DNA from: Marinicellulosiphila megalodicopiae
GTDB lineage: Bacteria; Pseudomonadota; Gammaproteobacteria; Pseudomonadales; Natronospirillaceae
Length of the DNA stretch: 64,000 nucleotides
Assembly: GCF_045862395.1 (NCBI RefSeq)
Contig: NZ_AP023087.1
Coordinates: 2,418,001 to 2,482,000 of the forward strand
Reading direction: 5' to 3'
Position numbers and translations under genes: made by a program
Notes under the pieces: generated by a model
Seen by the model: the letters and a program-made list of their open reading frames with translations, nothing else
Database searches by the model: none
What the model was told of the DNA's origin: nothing
Shown here: one piece after another, positions 9,815 through 19,300 of the stretch
How the letters are laid out: every line of letters starts with the position of its first letter
How positions within the stretch are numbered: position 1 is the first letter of the stretch

Positions 9815-10477
9815 ATGAAATTTCAATTTAACATTGCGATCAGTATTTTAATTGCTTCTGTCTCATTATCGGCATTTTCAAAAAATGCATGGCTGTCAGA
9901 TAATCAAGCCATTCATTTAAGAGATGTTCCAGCAAGTCAATATACACCATTAGAAACCTTGTATTCTGGTGCCCTACTTGAAGTAATCAGTGAAACTGAA
10001 TCCAGCATTTACGATAAGGTCAAAGCCCCTTCAGGTAATATAGGTTGGATCAATAAACGATTTGTCTTAGATGAACCGGTTGCATCCGTTCAATTAGAAA
10101 AATTAAAAGAAGATTTTGAATTACTTCAAACTGAACATAATGAATACATTAATGTTCACAAGGACACACTAAAAGAACTTGAAGAGAAAAAAGCATTAAA
10201 AAAAGAATTAACTGAATTAAAAGCAAAATATAACAGTCTTGAATTATTATCTAAAAAAGAACTGACACTAGACAGTGAAAACTCTCAGCTACTAAAGAAA
10301 AAATCCATGCTTGAATCGGATCTAGAAAAAGCACAGATTGAACTTGCCTCCTATAAAGCCTCAAATACCACTCGCTCTTGGATTACAGGTGCAGCACTGG
10401 TTTGTTTAGGCGTGGTGTTAAGTTTAATTTTAATTAATCTTCCTAAGAAAAATAGCCGCAAAGACGGTTGGAGCTGA
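9815..10477 (+). CDS. SH3-domain membrane protein, YgiM-like (TIGR04211 type)
   Basis: A 220-residue envelope protein: signal peptide, a bacterial SH3 domain (about residues 26-90, ending GNIGWINKRFVLDE), a Lys/Glu-rich coiled coil (about 95-185), then one transmembrane helix (TGAALVCLGVVLSLILINL) and a short basic tail. This order is that of the TIGR04211/YgiM family. An AAGGA ribosome site precedes the ATG. The downstream gene starts one base after its stop. Confidence 0.85.
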   Translation: MKFQFNIAISILIASVSLSAFSKNAWLSDNQAIHLRDVPASQYTPLETLYSGALLEVISETESSIYDKVKAPSGNIGWINKRFVLDEPVASVQLEKLKEDFELLQTEHNEYINVHKDTLKELEEKKALKKELTELKAKYNSLELLSKKELTLDSENSQLLKKKSMLESDLEKAQIELASYKASNTTRSWITGAALVCLGVVLSLILINLPKKNSRKDGWS

Positions 10478-10478
10478 T

Positions 10479-10817
10479 ATGGCTTGGCAAGATGATCCAA
10501 TCAGCAAAGCATACACAAAAGAATCGTTGATGGAAATTTTGGCCCAAGGTTTACTTGGGTCCATGTCACGGTTTACTCATTTTCAAATCATTGAGTGGTG
10601 TGTTCGTTTTCGCGAACAACATGAAAATGACGTAAAAGCTTTTCACATACAGGTATCAGATGATGTCATTGTGCAGTGGGAGCTTTTTATCGCAAGTTCC
10701 TACACACTTGAACAGATGCGCAGCTTTTCACTTAGCGATATAGTTTTGCCGAAAACCTATTTTGAGCAATGGCTAAATCAATTAATAGAATTTGAAGACA
10801 CATTACCCGTACACTAG
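10479..10817 (+). CDS. Conserved hypothetical protein between the SH3 gene and mnmC
   Basis: A soluble, acidic, 112-residue protein with no motif I recognise. It is packed between the SH3 gene (one base) and mnmC (stop TAG overlaps the GTG start by one base), so it is almost certainly expressed in this operon. Confidence 0.7.
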   Translation: MAWQDDPISKAYTKESLMEILAQGLLGSMSRFTHFQIIEWCVRFREQHENDVKAFHIQVSDDVIVQWELFIASSYTLEQMRSFSLSDIVLPKTYFEQWLNQLIEFEDTLPVH

Positions 10818-12784
10818 TGAACAGACCAATTATCCCAGCAAAGATCAGTTATAACCCTCGAGGCACACTAATAAGTGAGTTATATTCTGATCAATATTAT
10901 TCCAATCAAGGTGCGTTAGAAGAAATTGAACATAATTTTTTAAATGCCAACAACCTCAAACAACGTTTTTCTCAATTACAAGACAATCAAACTTTCACTA
11001 TTGCTGAAACGGGTTTTGGAACGGGGCTTAATTTTTTAAAAACTTGGCAATTATTCAATCTCGCAAATACTGCAAAATGTAGCACTTTGCACTTTTTTTC
11101 AGCTGAAAAACATCCACTAACAAAAAAAGATTTAATTAATGCCATAGCACCTTTTAATGAACTTAAACCTTTATATGATCAGTTGATCGCTCAATACCCA
11201 AAACTGTTGCCTGGGTTTCATACATTGTATTTTGGCAATGTGACATTAACATTGATTTTTAGCGATGCAACAATAGGGTTTTCTCAAGCTCATTCATCAA
11301 TTGATGCATGGTTTTTAGATGGGTTCATGCCTACAAATAATGAAAAAATGTGGGACACGCAATTATTTGATCAAGTCAGCAGATTAAGTCATTTAGAAAC
11401 TACCCTTTCAACTTTTAGCTGCGCTCGAGTAGTTAAGGATGGATTACTTGGTGCTGGATTCAAAATAAAAACAAAAAAAGGATTCGCAAAAAAACGTGAA
11501 ATGCTGACGGCCACCTTTATTGGAAAATGTGGACCTTTACGCCCAAAAAGCAATCAATTTTATTCATTAGATCCAATCAAAAAACGTTTTAAAACTAAAA
11601 AAATAGCCATTATAGGAGCTGGATTTTCAGGATGCGCCACAGCCTATGCCTTGAATAAAAAAAATCACAGCGTCACAATTTTTGATCAGCAAGCTAAAAT
11701 TGCACAAGGAGCCTCAAGCAATCCTAAAGCTGCCATTTATTTAAAACCCGGAAGTAAAAATAGTTATAACAATCGATTTTATCTTTCTGCTTTTTTTCAT
11801 AGTTTGCGTCAAACACAATTGGATTCATTACCAATTGAAACTTGTGGCATGATTCAATTAATTCATAACGAAAAAGAATTAAAAAAACAACAAGAGTTAG
11901 TTGAGTGTGGTTTGTACTTTGATGATATTTTTCAAGTTAAAAATAACAGTGAATTATCTGAAATATCTGGAATTAACATCGATAAAAACGGATTATTCTA
12001 TCCATTAGGCGCAATGGCAACACCTAAATCATTATGCAAATATTGGTCACAACATGCTGAGTTTGTTGGTAACACACAAATCACTTCAATTGATCAAAAT
12101 ACAGATAACACTTGGCGATTAACCTCAAACAATAATGAAATATTTGAATTTGATCAGGTGGTAATTTGTAATGCGTTTAGTGCCATACAATTTAAACAAA
12201 CCAAGCACTTACCCTTAAAAAAAATTCGCGGCCAAGTCACCTCAGCGCCAACTGGTCGTTTATCTAAGGATCTTAAAACCATCATTTGTGGCGAACATTA
12301 TATTACCCCTGCTGAAAATGGCGTTCATTGTTTTGGTGCCACTTTTGATTTAAAAGACGATGACAGTCAGGTACGAGATTCAGACAATATTAAAAATATT
12401 CAAAATATAGAAACCATGATTCCAAGCATTCAAGGGGAATTTGATCCAACTAAATCAATTGGCAATACAGGATTCAGATGCACAACACCTGACTATATGC
12501 CCATTGTTGGTCCTTGTGTCCCAGCTAAACAATACTCTTTGCAATTTCAACATATTCAAAATCCGCAGCTGCGGAGCATTAAGGCGGCACCAATTTATGA
12601 GGGTCTATATATTAATGTGGGATTTGGTTCAAAGGGGGCAAGTACAGCAAGCATGTGCGCAGATATCATTTCAAGATTAATTGATCATCAATCATTGCCA
12701 CTTGAAATTGATTTACTCGATCATTTACATCCTGGTCGTTTTCTTATTCGGGATATTTCTCGTAAAAAATCCCAATTTATTTAA
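10817..12784 (+). CDS. mnmC: Bifunctional tRNA mnm5(s2)U modification enzyme MnmC
   Basis: Completes the 5-methylaminomethyl group on wobble uridine 34: an FAD oxidase removes the carboxymethyl part, and a SAM methyltransferase adds methyl. The N-terminal methyltransferase half shows AETGFGTGLNFL and AWFLDGFMPTNNEKMW. The C-terminal oxidoreductase half opens with the FAD-binding KIAIIGAGFSGCATAYAL and ends with INVGFGSKGASTASM. At 655 residues it is of family length. It starts with GTG, overlapping the previous stop (TAGTG). Confidence 0.95.
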   Translation: MNRPIIPAKISYNPRGTLISELYSDQYYSNQGALEEIEHNFLNANNLKQRFSQLQDNQTFTIAETGFGTGLNFLKTWQLFNLANTAKCSTLHFFSAEKHPLTKKDLINAIAPFNELKPLYDQLIAQYPKLLPGFHTLYFGNVTLTLIFSDATIGFSQAHSSIDAWFLDGFMPTNNEKMWDTQLFDQVSRLSHLETTLSTFSCARVVKDGLLGAGFKIKTKKGFAKKREMLTATFIGKCGPLRPKSNQFYSLDPIKKRFKTKKIAIIGAGFSGCATAYALNKKNHSVTIFDQQAKIAQGASSNPKAAIYLKPGSKNSYNNRFYLSAFFHSLRQTQLDSLPIETCGMIQLIHNEKELKKQQELVECGLYFDDIFQVKNNSELSEISGINIDKNGLFYPLGAMATPKSLCKYWSQHAEFVGNTQITSIDQNTDNTWRLTSNNNEIFEFDQVVICNAFSAIQFKQTKHLPLKKIRGQVTSAPTGRLSKDLKTIICGEHYITPAENGVHCFGATFDLKDDDSQVRDSDNIKNIQNIETMIPSIQGEFDPTKSIGNTGFRCTTPDYMPIVGPCVPAKQYSLQFQHIQNPQLRSIKAAPIYEGLYINVGFGSKGASTASMCADIISRLIDHQSLPLEIDLLDHLHPGRFLIRDISRKKSQFI

Positions 12785-12788
12785 TGAA

Positions 12789-13220
12789 TTAATAAATAAT
12801 TCCAGCATTTGCATAAAAAACCGTTTCCCATTTTTTATCTTCCCAGTCATGTAAATATCCAACACCTAGCTCAACCGGAAATTCAAATTTGGTTGTTTTA
12901 AATAAATTTTGACCCACACCAATTTGCAATCCTCTTTCATGATGCACAGTGGTATCATTTTTAAATTTTGGCACCTTATTAGCAAAATCGAACACAATAT
13001 ATTTCATTCTTTCATTATTGTAATGCTTAATAGACAATCCATAATTGATATTTTTATTAGGCTCCCAATAATGAGTTTCTATTGCCCAATCACCTATGAT
13101 AAACATACCTACAAAAAAACCACCACGCGTTCCAGCGCCTGCGGAATAACTTAACCCCACATATGAATGCGCCATGACAGGTAAAATAAGGATTGCGATC
13201 AGTATGAATTTTTTAATCAT
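12789..13220 (-). CDS. Small secreted beta-rich protein, unknown
   Basis: A 143-residue protein with a signal peptide (MIKKFILIAILILPVMAHS) and a Gly- and aromatic-rich body (GAGTRGGFF, GVGQNLF, ELGVGYL). This suggests a small outer-membrane barrel, loosely like PagL-type proteins, but no catalytic motif is evident. Its ATG overlaps the stop of the aspartoacylase-like gene (ATGA), so the two are coupled. Confidence 0.6.
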   Translation of the reverse strand: MIKKFILIAILILPVMAHSYVGLSYSAGAGTRGGFFVGMFIIGDWAIETHYWEPNKNINYGLSIKHYNNERMKYIVFDFANKVPKFKNDTTVHHERGLQIGVGQNLFKTTKFEFPVELGVGYLHDWEDKKWETVFYANAGIIY

Positions 13221-14113
13221 GAGATTTCCAGTTCAATTTTTTTCATTAAGCTAAATGCGTCTTTTTTGTCATAATACGCAGCCTCATTAATAAAACAAGC
13301 GGTTAACATGCCAATTTGATCGTAATTATTTTCAAAACAGATATCTTGACCGTCTAACGTTTTAAAAATAGGGTCACCTTGCTCTAAAGGCTGATAATCT
13401 TGAGAATCAAAATCCTGATGAATCATTCCCACTATTTCATTTTGCTCGTTTAGCATAAATGGTATTTTCTGTATAAATTGATACGCACAAACCGACTTAG
13501 GTAAAGGTATTTGTATGTCTTCTTTATATAATTTTATAAATTTAAGACAAGCAAAAACAGCACTTAATGTTTGCTCATATACTTCTTGTTTTAATGTGCC
13601 TTGAGCGATTGGCCCTACTTCTATTAATAGTCCAGAATATTTTGCAATGGACAATAAAAAATTATCTTCAGTTTGTTCAGTTGGCTCAAAAAAGATATTC
13701 ACTTCTGGAAGTTCTTGCTGAATGTACGCCACTAATTTACGATGAAACACGCTATCTTGGTTAATTACCAGGGTTAACCCCATATTTGTTGTGGTGGTAT
13801 GCAGATCAATAATAAAATCAGTTTGCTGCTTGGCTTGGGTTCCAATCAATTGATTGATTTGTCTAGCACGATTCGCTTCGATATTTTGGATGGACTGACT
13901 TAATAACTCTAAAGAAAATTGACGATTTAAATCTTGATCCACATAACGCACATTCTTTTTAATGGCCTGTTCATTAGCCAATAAAAATTGAATATCTAAA
14001 TCGTATTTTTCAAGTATTTGAGGTTGTGATTGAAGATATTTAACAACATAAATACCTGACAACTCGTTGCCATGAGTTCCACCGACTATCGTTACATTAT
14101 TAATGTCCATCAT
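13217..14113 (-). CDS. Aspartoacylase-type zinc deacylase (AstE/AspA family)
   Basis: Zinc carboxypeptidase-fold enzyme that removes acyl groups from amino acids. It carries the zinc motif GGTHGNELSG, then RYVDQDLNRQF and FIIDLHTTTTNMG, the aspartoacylase signature. At 298 residues it is close to aspartoacylase length and shorter than AstE. No arginine succinyltransferase genes are near, so N-acetylaspartate-like substrates are more likely than succinylglutamate; this is inference. Confidence 0.85.
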   Translation of the reverse strand: MMDINNVTIVGGTHGNELSGIYVVKYLQSQPQILEKYDLDIQFLLANEQAIKKNVRYVDQDLNRQFSLELLSQSIQNIEANRARQINQLIGTQAKQQTDFIIDLHTTTTNMGLTLVINQDSVFHRKLVAYIQQELPEVNIFFEPTEQTEDNFLLSIAKYSGLLIEVGPIAQGTLKQEVYEQTLSAVFACLKFIKLYKEDIQIPLPKSVCAYQFIQKIPFMLNEQNEIVGMIHQDFDSQDYQPLEQGDPIFKTLDGQDICFENNYDQIGMLTACFINEAAYYDKKDAFSLMKKIELEIS

Positions 14114-14199
14114 TTACTTCCACAATTTAATAAAACAGCTATTCAATATGACCATCATTCAATATTACAATCATTCAATAAAACCACTATTGCAAATTT

Positions 14200-14227
14200 C
14201 ATGACTGCCTAACCAAAGGCAATCATG
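14200..14227 (-). terminator. Likely terminator/hairpin after fabB
   Basis: Imperfect palindrome CATGACTGCCT / AGGCAATCATG with a 5-6 base loop, 11 bases beyond the fabB stop on its transcript. There is no strong T-run, so it may be a weak terminator only. Confidence 0.45.
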
Positions 14228-14237
14228 TTAAAGGCAA

Positions 14238-15461
14238 TTAAGCTTCGTATTTTTTAAATACTAAACTAACGTTAGTGCCACCAAATCCAAAACTATTGCT
14301 CATTGCGTATTTGATATCTTGATTTTCAAGTTTCTCTTGAACTAACGGCAATCCTTCTACTTCAGGATCTAATTCCGTTACGTTTGCAGAGGCTGCAATA
14401 AAATTCTCTTGCATCATAATTAACGAATATACTGCCTCATGGACACCTGCAGCACCTAATGAATGCCCCGTTAATGATTTAGTGGATGCAAATTTTGGAA
14501 AATTACCTTCACCAAATGCACGTTTCATTGCTTTAACTTCAACAATATCCCCAGCTGGCGTAGATGTACCATGAGTATTGATGTAATCAATTTTATCAGT
14601 GCCCGCTTGCTCGATCGCATATTTCATTGATTGATATGCACCATCTCCACTTGGAGCAACCATATCGTAACCATCAGATGCCGTGCCATAGCCAACTACT
14701 TCTGCCAAAATATTCGCGCCACGTGCTTTAGCGTGCTCTAATTCTTCTAAAACTACGATTCCGCCTCCACCTGCAATTACAAACCCATCACGGTTGGCAT
14801 CATATGGACGCGATGCTGTTGTTGGGGTGTCATTGTATTTACTTGAAAATGCTCCCATTGCATCAAACAATACTGATTGTGTGTAATGTTCAGCTTCACC
14901 ACCACCTGCAAAAACGATGTCTTGTTTACCCCATTGAATTTTTTCAAACCCTTCACCGATACAATGCGCACTAGTGGCACAAGCAGATGACATGGTCATA
15001 TTTAAACCTTTAATTTTAAACGATGTTGCAAGACAGGCTGAAACTGTTGAACCCATGGTTGAGGTTACTCGATATGGCCCAACACGCTTAATGCCTTTAG
15101 TTTCTAAAATTTGATTCGCTTCAACGATATCTTGAGTGGTTGCACCACCAGAACCTGCCAATAATCCAGTACGTAAATTACTCACTTGATTCTCTTCAAG
15201 GCCTGCCATTTTGATCGCTTGTAACATAGCTTCATAAGTATACAAAGCTGAATCACCCATAAAACGCTTATGTTTACGATCTATTTCTGTTTCAAAATTT
15301 TGGATATTACCAGCAACATGAGAACGAAATCCTTTTTCTGCATAGATATCTTGAAAACGAATACCTGATTTACCCTCTTTTAAAGATTCAGAAACTTCTT
15401 TGATATTATTACCAATACTTGAAACCACACCCATGCCCGTAATTACTACACGCTTCAACAT
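14238..15461 (-). CDS. fabB: 3-oxoacyl-ACP synthase I (FabB)
   Basis: Condensing enzyme of fatty-acid elongation, needed for unsaturated fatty acids. The 407-residue thiolase-fold protein has the active cysteine in MSSACATSAHCIG, the histidines in INTHGTSTPAGD and TKSLTGHSLGAAG, and the closing SNSFGFGGTN. In many gammaproteobacteria fabA sits directly upstream; it is not in this window, so fabB stands alone here. Confidence 0.95.
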   Translation of the reverse strand: MLKRVVITGMGVVSSIGNNIKEVSESLKEGKSGIRFQDIYAEKGFRSHVAGNIQNFETEIDRKHKRFMGDSALYTYEAMLQAIKMAGLEENQVSNLRTGLLAGSGGATTQDIVEANQILETKGIKRVGPYRVTSTMGSTVSACLATSFKIKGLNMTMSSACATSAHCIGEGFEKIQWGKQDIVFAGGGEAEHYTQSVLFDAMGAFSSKYNDTPTTASRPYDANRDGFVIAGGGGIVVLEELEHAKARGANILAEVVGYGTASDGYDMVAPSGDGAYQSMKYAIEQAGTDKIDYINTHGTSTPAGDIVEVKAMKRAFGEGNFPKFASTKSLTGHSLGAAGVHEAVYSLIMMQENFIAASANVTELDPEVEGLPLVQEKLENQDIKYAMSNSFGFGGTNVSLVFKKYEA

Positions 15462-15651
15462 AACTTAACCTTTGATTACAAATTTATTTAAAGTTGCGAT
15501 TATACGGAGCCTGTATGCATTTGTCAGCCTTTGAGAAGCGCCGTTACGGTACCTATTCGTGATTTTGAAAATTTCTTTAATCTAAAAAACAGCTAAGTGG
15601 CTTTTTTTGTTAAACTTGGCCCAAAATCAAACTCAATTAGCGATTCATTCG

Positions 15652-16140
15652 ATGCAAACTCCCCCTATAAAACTGATCTCAATCGCCAAGCGCATTCACA
15701 AAAATCAACCCATGATTGAACTGAATCAAGCGTTAATCAGCAGATATTCAGGTCTAGAAAATGACACAAGAGGAAAATTCGGACCAAGACAGATCACTCT
15801 TTTAAGCCAAGAAAGTTGGCAACAAGCTTGTGACGCTATCCATCAACCTAATATAAGCTGGCTAACTCGCCGCGCCAACTTACTTGTAAGTGGTAAGCAA
15901 TTTTCATCTTCTGACATTGGTAATTATGTTCGCATTGGAAAAGCTGTATTAGAAATCACTCAAGAGTGTGAACCTTGCATTCAATTGGATTTCCAATTTA
16001 AAGGATTACAAAACGCATTAAACACATCTTATGCAGCGGGTGTTTGCTGTAAAGTGATTAACAGTGGAAAAATAGAAATAAATGACAGGGTATTTTTTGA
16101 AGTTAGCCAACATCAAGAATGTTTGTTTGATTTTAAATAA
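15652..16140 (+). CDS. MOSC domain protein
   Basis: Molybdenum-cofactor-sulfurase C-terminal (MOSC) domain protein of about 162 residues. Family marks are SRYSGLENDTRGKFGPRQITLLS, LTRRANLLVSG and TQECEPCIQLD, the last with the conserved cysteine. The ATG at 15652 is chosen over a TTG at 15607 because family homology begins just after it (PIKLISIAK); neither has a good ribosome site. MOSC proteins often handle sulfur or N-hydroxylated compounds. The substrate is unknown. Confidence 0.8.
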   Translation: MQTPPIKLISIAKRIHKNQPMIELNQALISRYSGLENDTRGKFGPRQITLLSQESWQQACDAIHQPNISWLTRRANLLVSGKQFSSSDIGNYVRIGKAVLEITQECEPCIQLDFQFKGLQNALNTSYAAGVCCKVINSGKIEINDRVFFEVSQHQECLFDFK

Positions 16141-16320
16141 ATAAACCTCCGCATTTCAACTCATAAAAAAAATCCCACCACCATCCATTCAAACCTACCC
16201 AACAATAACATCCCTATCAATTCACTTAAAAATTAAATATTCAAGCTTAATTATTAATGAATTAAAAACTGTTACAATCGCGCAAAAATTCAAACCACTT
16301 TTTAATTGAAGGAAAAAACT

Positions 16321-19300
16321 ATGCTGCATAGATTATTGCCAAAATCCATTATCCCCCTTATATTTTCAACCCTTCTGGTAGGTTGTATTGACAATCCATT
16401 TGAACAAAAAGACCCTGAAACGCCCATCAACCAACCGCCTATTGCTTCTTTTTTAAAGCAAGAAACCACTCTTTTAGCAACTTCAACAGACTCCGATTCA
16501 GCGACACTGACCCATACTTGGTCCGTGAATAATCAAGTTTTATCATCCGATGCACAACTTGATTTAACTCAACAATATTTTGTTAATGATGAAGTTTTAT
16601 CTGGCAAACATACATTAAGATTAACCACTTCAGATGGTGAGTTGTCCTCAAGCATTATCATTGAAAACATAAGTTTTACTCCAGACATTACCGTGATTTT
16701 AAACAGGGCTCCAACAGCAATAATTTTAGCCGATACCCTTACTGCTAATACAACTGAGTCCATCACTTTTGATAGTACTGGATCAAATGATACAGAAGAT
16801 GGCACTAACCTTACCTACCAATGGTTTATTGATGATGTGTTAATTGCTGCAGAAACAAACAGTACGCTCGAACATACGTTTGTATCAGCTAATACATATA
16901 GCGTTTCGTTAATAGTAACGGATACCGAAAACCTAGCGTCTGACTTAGTAAGTACTGACGTGATTATCACTGAAGTTATATCAAATAGCGCACCAATTGC
17001 TGTAATCACTTCTGATTTATCAGAAGCACTAATTAATGAAGTCGTTACTTTTGATAGCGCAGGCTCAAACGATACTGAAGACGGAACGACGCTAACTTAT
17101 CAATGGTTTATTGATGATGTTTTAGTATTGAATGAAACTAACAGTACTTTTGAATATAGTTTTGAAACAGCTGAAACTTACAGCGTTTCGTTAGTTGTAA
17201 CTGATACTGAAAACTTAGATTCAGATTCTGTCAGCATGGATGCTGTAATTAGCGATGTAGTTTTCAATAGCGCACCAATTGCTGTAATCACTTCTGATTT
17301 ATCAGAAGCACTAATTAATGAAGTCGTTACTTTTGATAGCGCAGGCTCAAACGATATTGAAGATGGAACGACGCTTACTTACCAGTGGTTTATTAATGAT
17401 GTTTTAGTATTAAATGAAACTAATAGTACTTTTGAATATAGTTTTGATACAGCTGAAACTTACAGCGTTTCGTTAATAGTAACGGATACCGAAAACCTAG
17501 CGTCTGACTTAGTAAGTACTGACGTGATTATCACTGAAGTTATATCAAATAGCGCACCAATTGCTGTAATCACTTCTGATTTATCAGAAGCACTAATTAA
17601 TGAAGTCGTTACTTTTGATAGCGCAGGCTCAAACGATACTGAAGACGGAACGACGCTTACTTATCAATGGTTTATTGATGATGTTTTAGTATTAAATGAA
17701 ACTAATAGTACTTTTGAATATAGTTTTGAAACAGCTGAAACTTACAGCGTTTCGTTAATAGTAACGGATACCGAAAACCTAGCGTCTGACTTAGTAAGTA
17801 CTGACGTGATTATCACTGAAGTTATATCAAATAGCGCACCAATTGCTGTAATCACTTCTGATTTATCAGAAGCACTAATTAATGAAGTCGTTACTTTTGA
17901 TAGCGCAGGCTCAAACGATACTGAAGACGGAACGACGCTAACTTATCAATGGTTTATTGATGATGTTTTAGTATTGAATGAAACTAACAGTACTTTTGAA
18001 TATAGTTTTGAAACAGCTGAAACTTACAGCGTTTCGTTAGTTGTAACTGATACTGAAAACTTAGATTCAGATTCTGTCAGCATGGATGTTGTAATTAGCG
18101 ATGTAGTTTTCAATAGCGCACCAATTGCTGTAATCACTTCTGATTTATCAGAAGCACTAATTAATGAAGTCGTTACTTTTGATAGCGCAGGCTCAAACGA
18201 TACTGAAGACGGAACGACGCTTACTTATCAATGGTTTATTGATGATGTTTTAGTATTGAATGAAACTAACAGTACTTTTGAATATAGTTTTGAAACAGCT
18301 GAAACTTACAAGGTTTCTTTAGTTGTAACCGATACTGAAAACTTAGATTCAGATTCTGTCAGCATGGATGTTGTAATTAGCGATGTAGTCTTCAATAGCG
18401 CACCAATTGCTGTAATCACTTCTGATTTATCAGAAGCACTAATTAATGAAGTCGTTACTTTTGATAGCGCAGGCTCAAACGATACTGAAGATGGAACGAC
18501 GCTTACTTACCAGTGGTTTATTGATGATGTTTTAGTCTTGGATGAAAGTAACAGTACACTTGAATATAGTTTTGATACAGCTGAAACTTACAGCGTTTCT
18601 TTAGTTGTAACCGATACTGAAAACCTAAGCTCAGACGCTGTATATACTGATGTCACCATTTCTGAATCGATGCTTCCAGTTGCAATGTTTACTGCCCAAA
18701 CTGCTGATTTATTAATTACTGTCGATGCGGCATTATCTGCAGGCGACAATTTAACGTATGCCTGGGACTTTAACTCAGAATCCACAGGATCAGGCAGGAC
18801 GTCTTTCTATCAATTCACAACCGAAGGCGAGAAAGTTATCACCTTGGTGATTAGCAATCTACAAGGACAAAGCGATTCCTATTCTCAAACTATCACTATC
18901 AGTGAAAGTGAAGTTAATCCAGCAATTATATTTGAAGAAAACTTTGAGCAGTATGATGATGATTCTCAACCAGCTGGATGGAGTATTTTTGCGGATTACC
19001 AAAAAAATCCTTACATTGGAAATTATAATACCAAAATTAATGTCATCTCCACCGACTCCAATTCTGGAGAAAAATCATTAAGAATAATTGGCCCTGAAAA
19101 TGGACCAATGCAAATTTTCAAAGCTTTACCTGCGTCTGCAAACAAAATTTACACAAGGGTCTATGTCAAACAGACTCTGCAAATGGGAGGGTTAGCTAAC
19201 ACAAATCATGACCATATTATTGCTTTGCGAAGTGACGATCCAAATCCGGCTAACAAAGAAGTACGCTGGGGTGAAGCGAAAGGCGCAATTGGCACAACAT

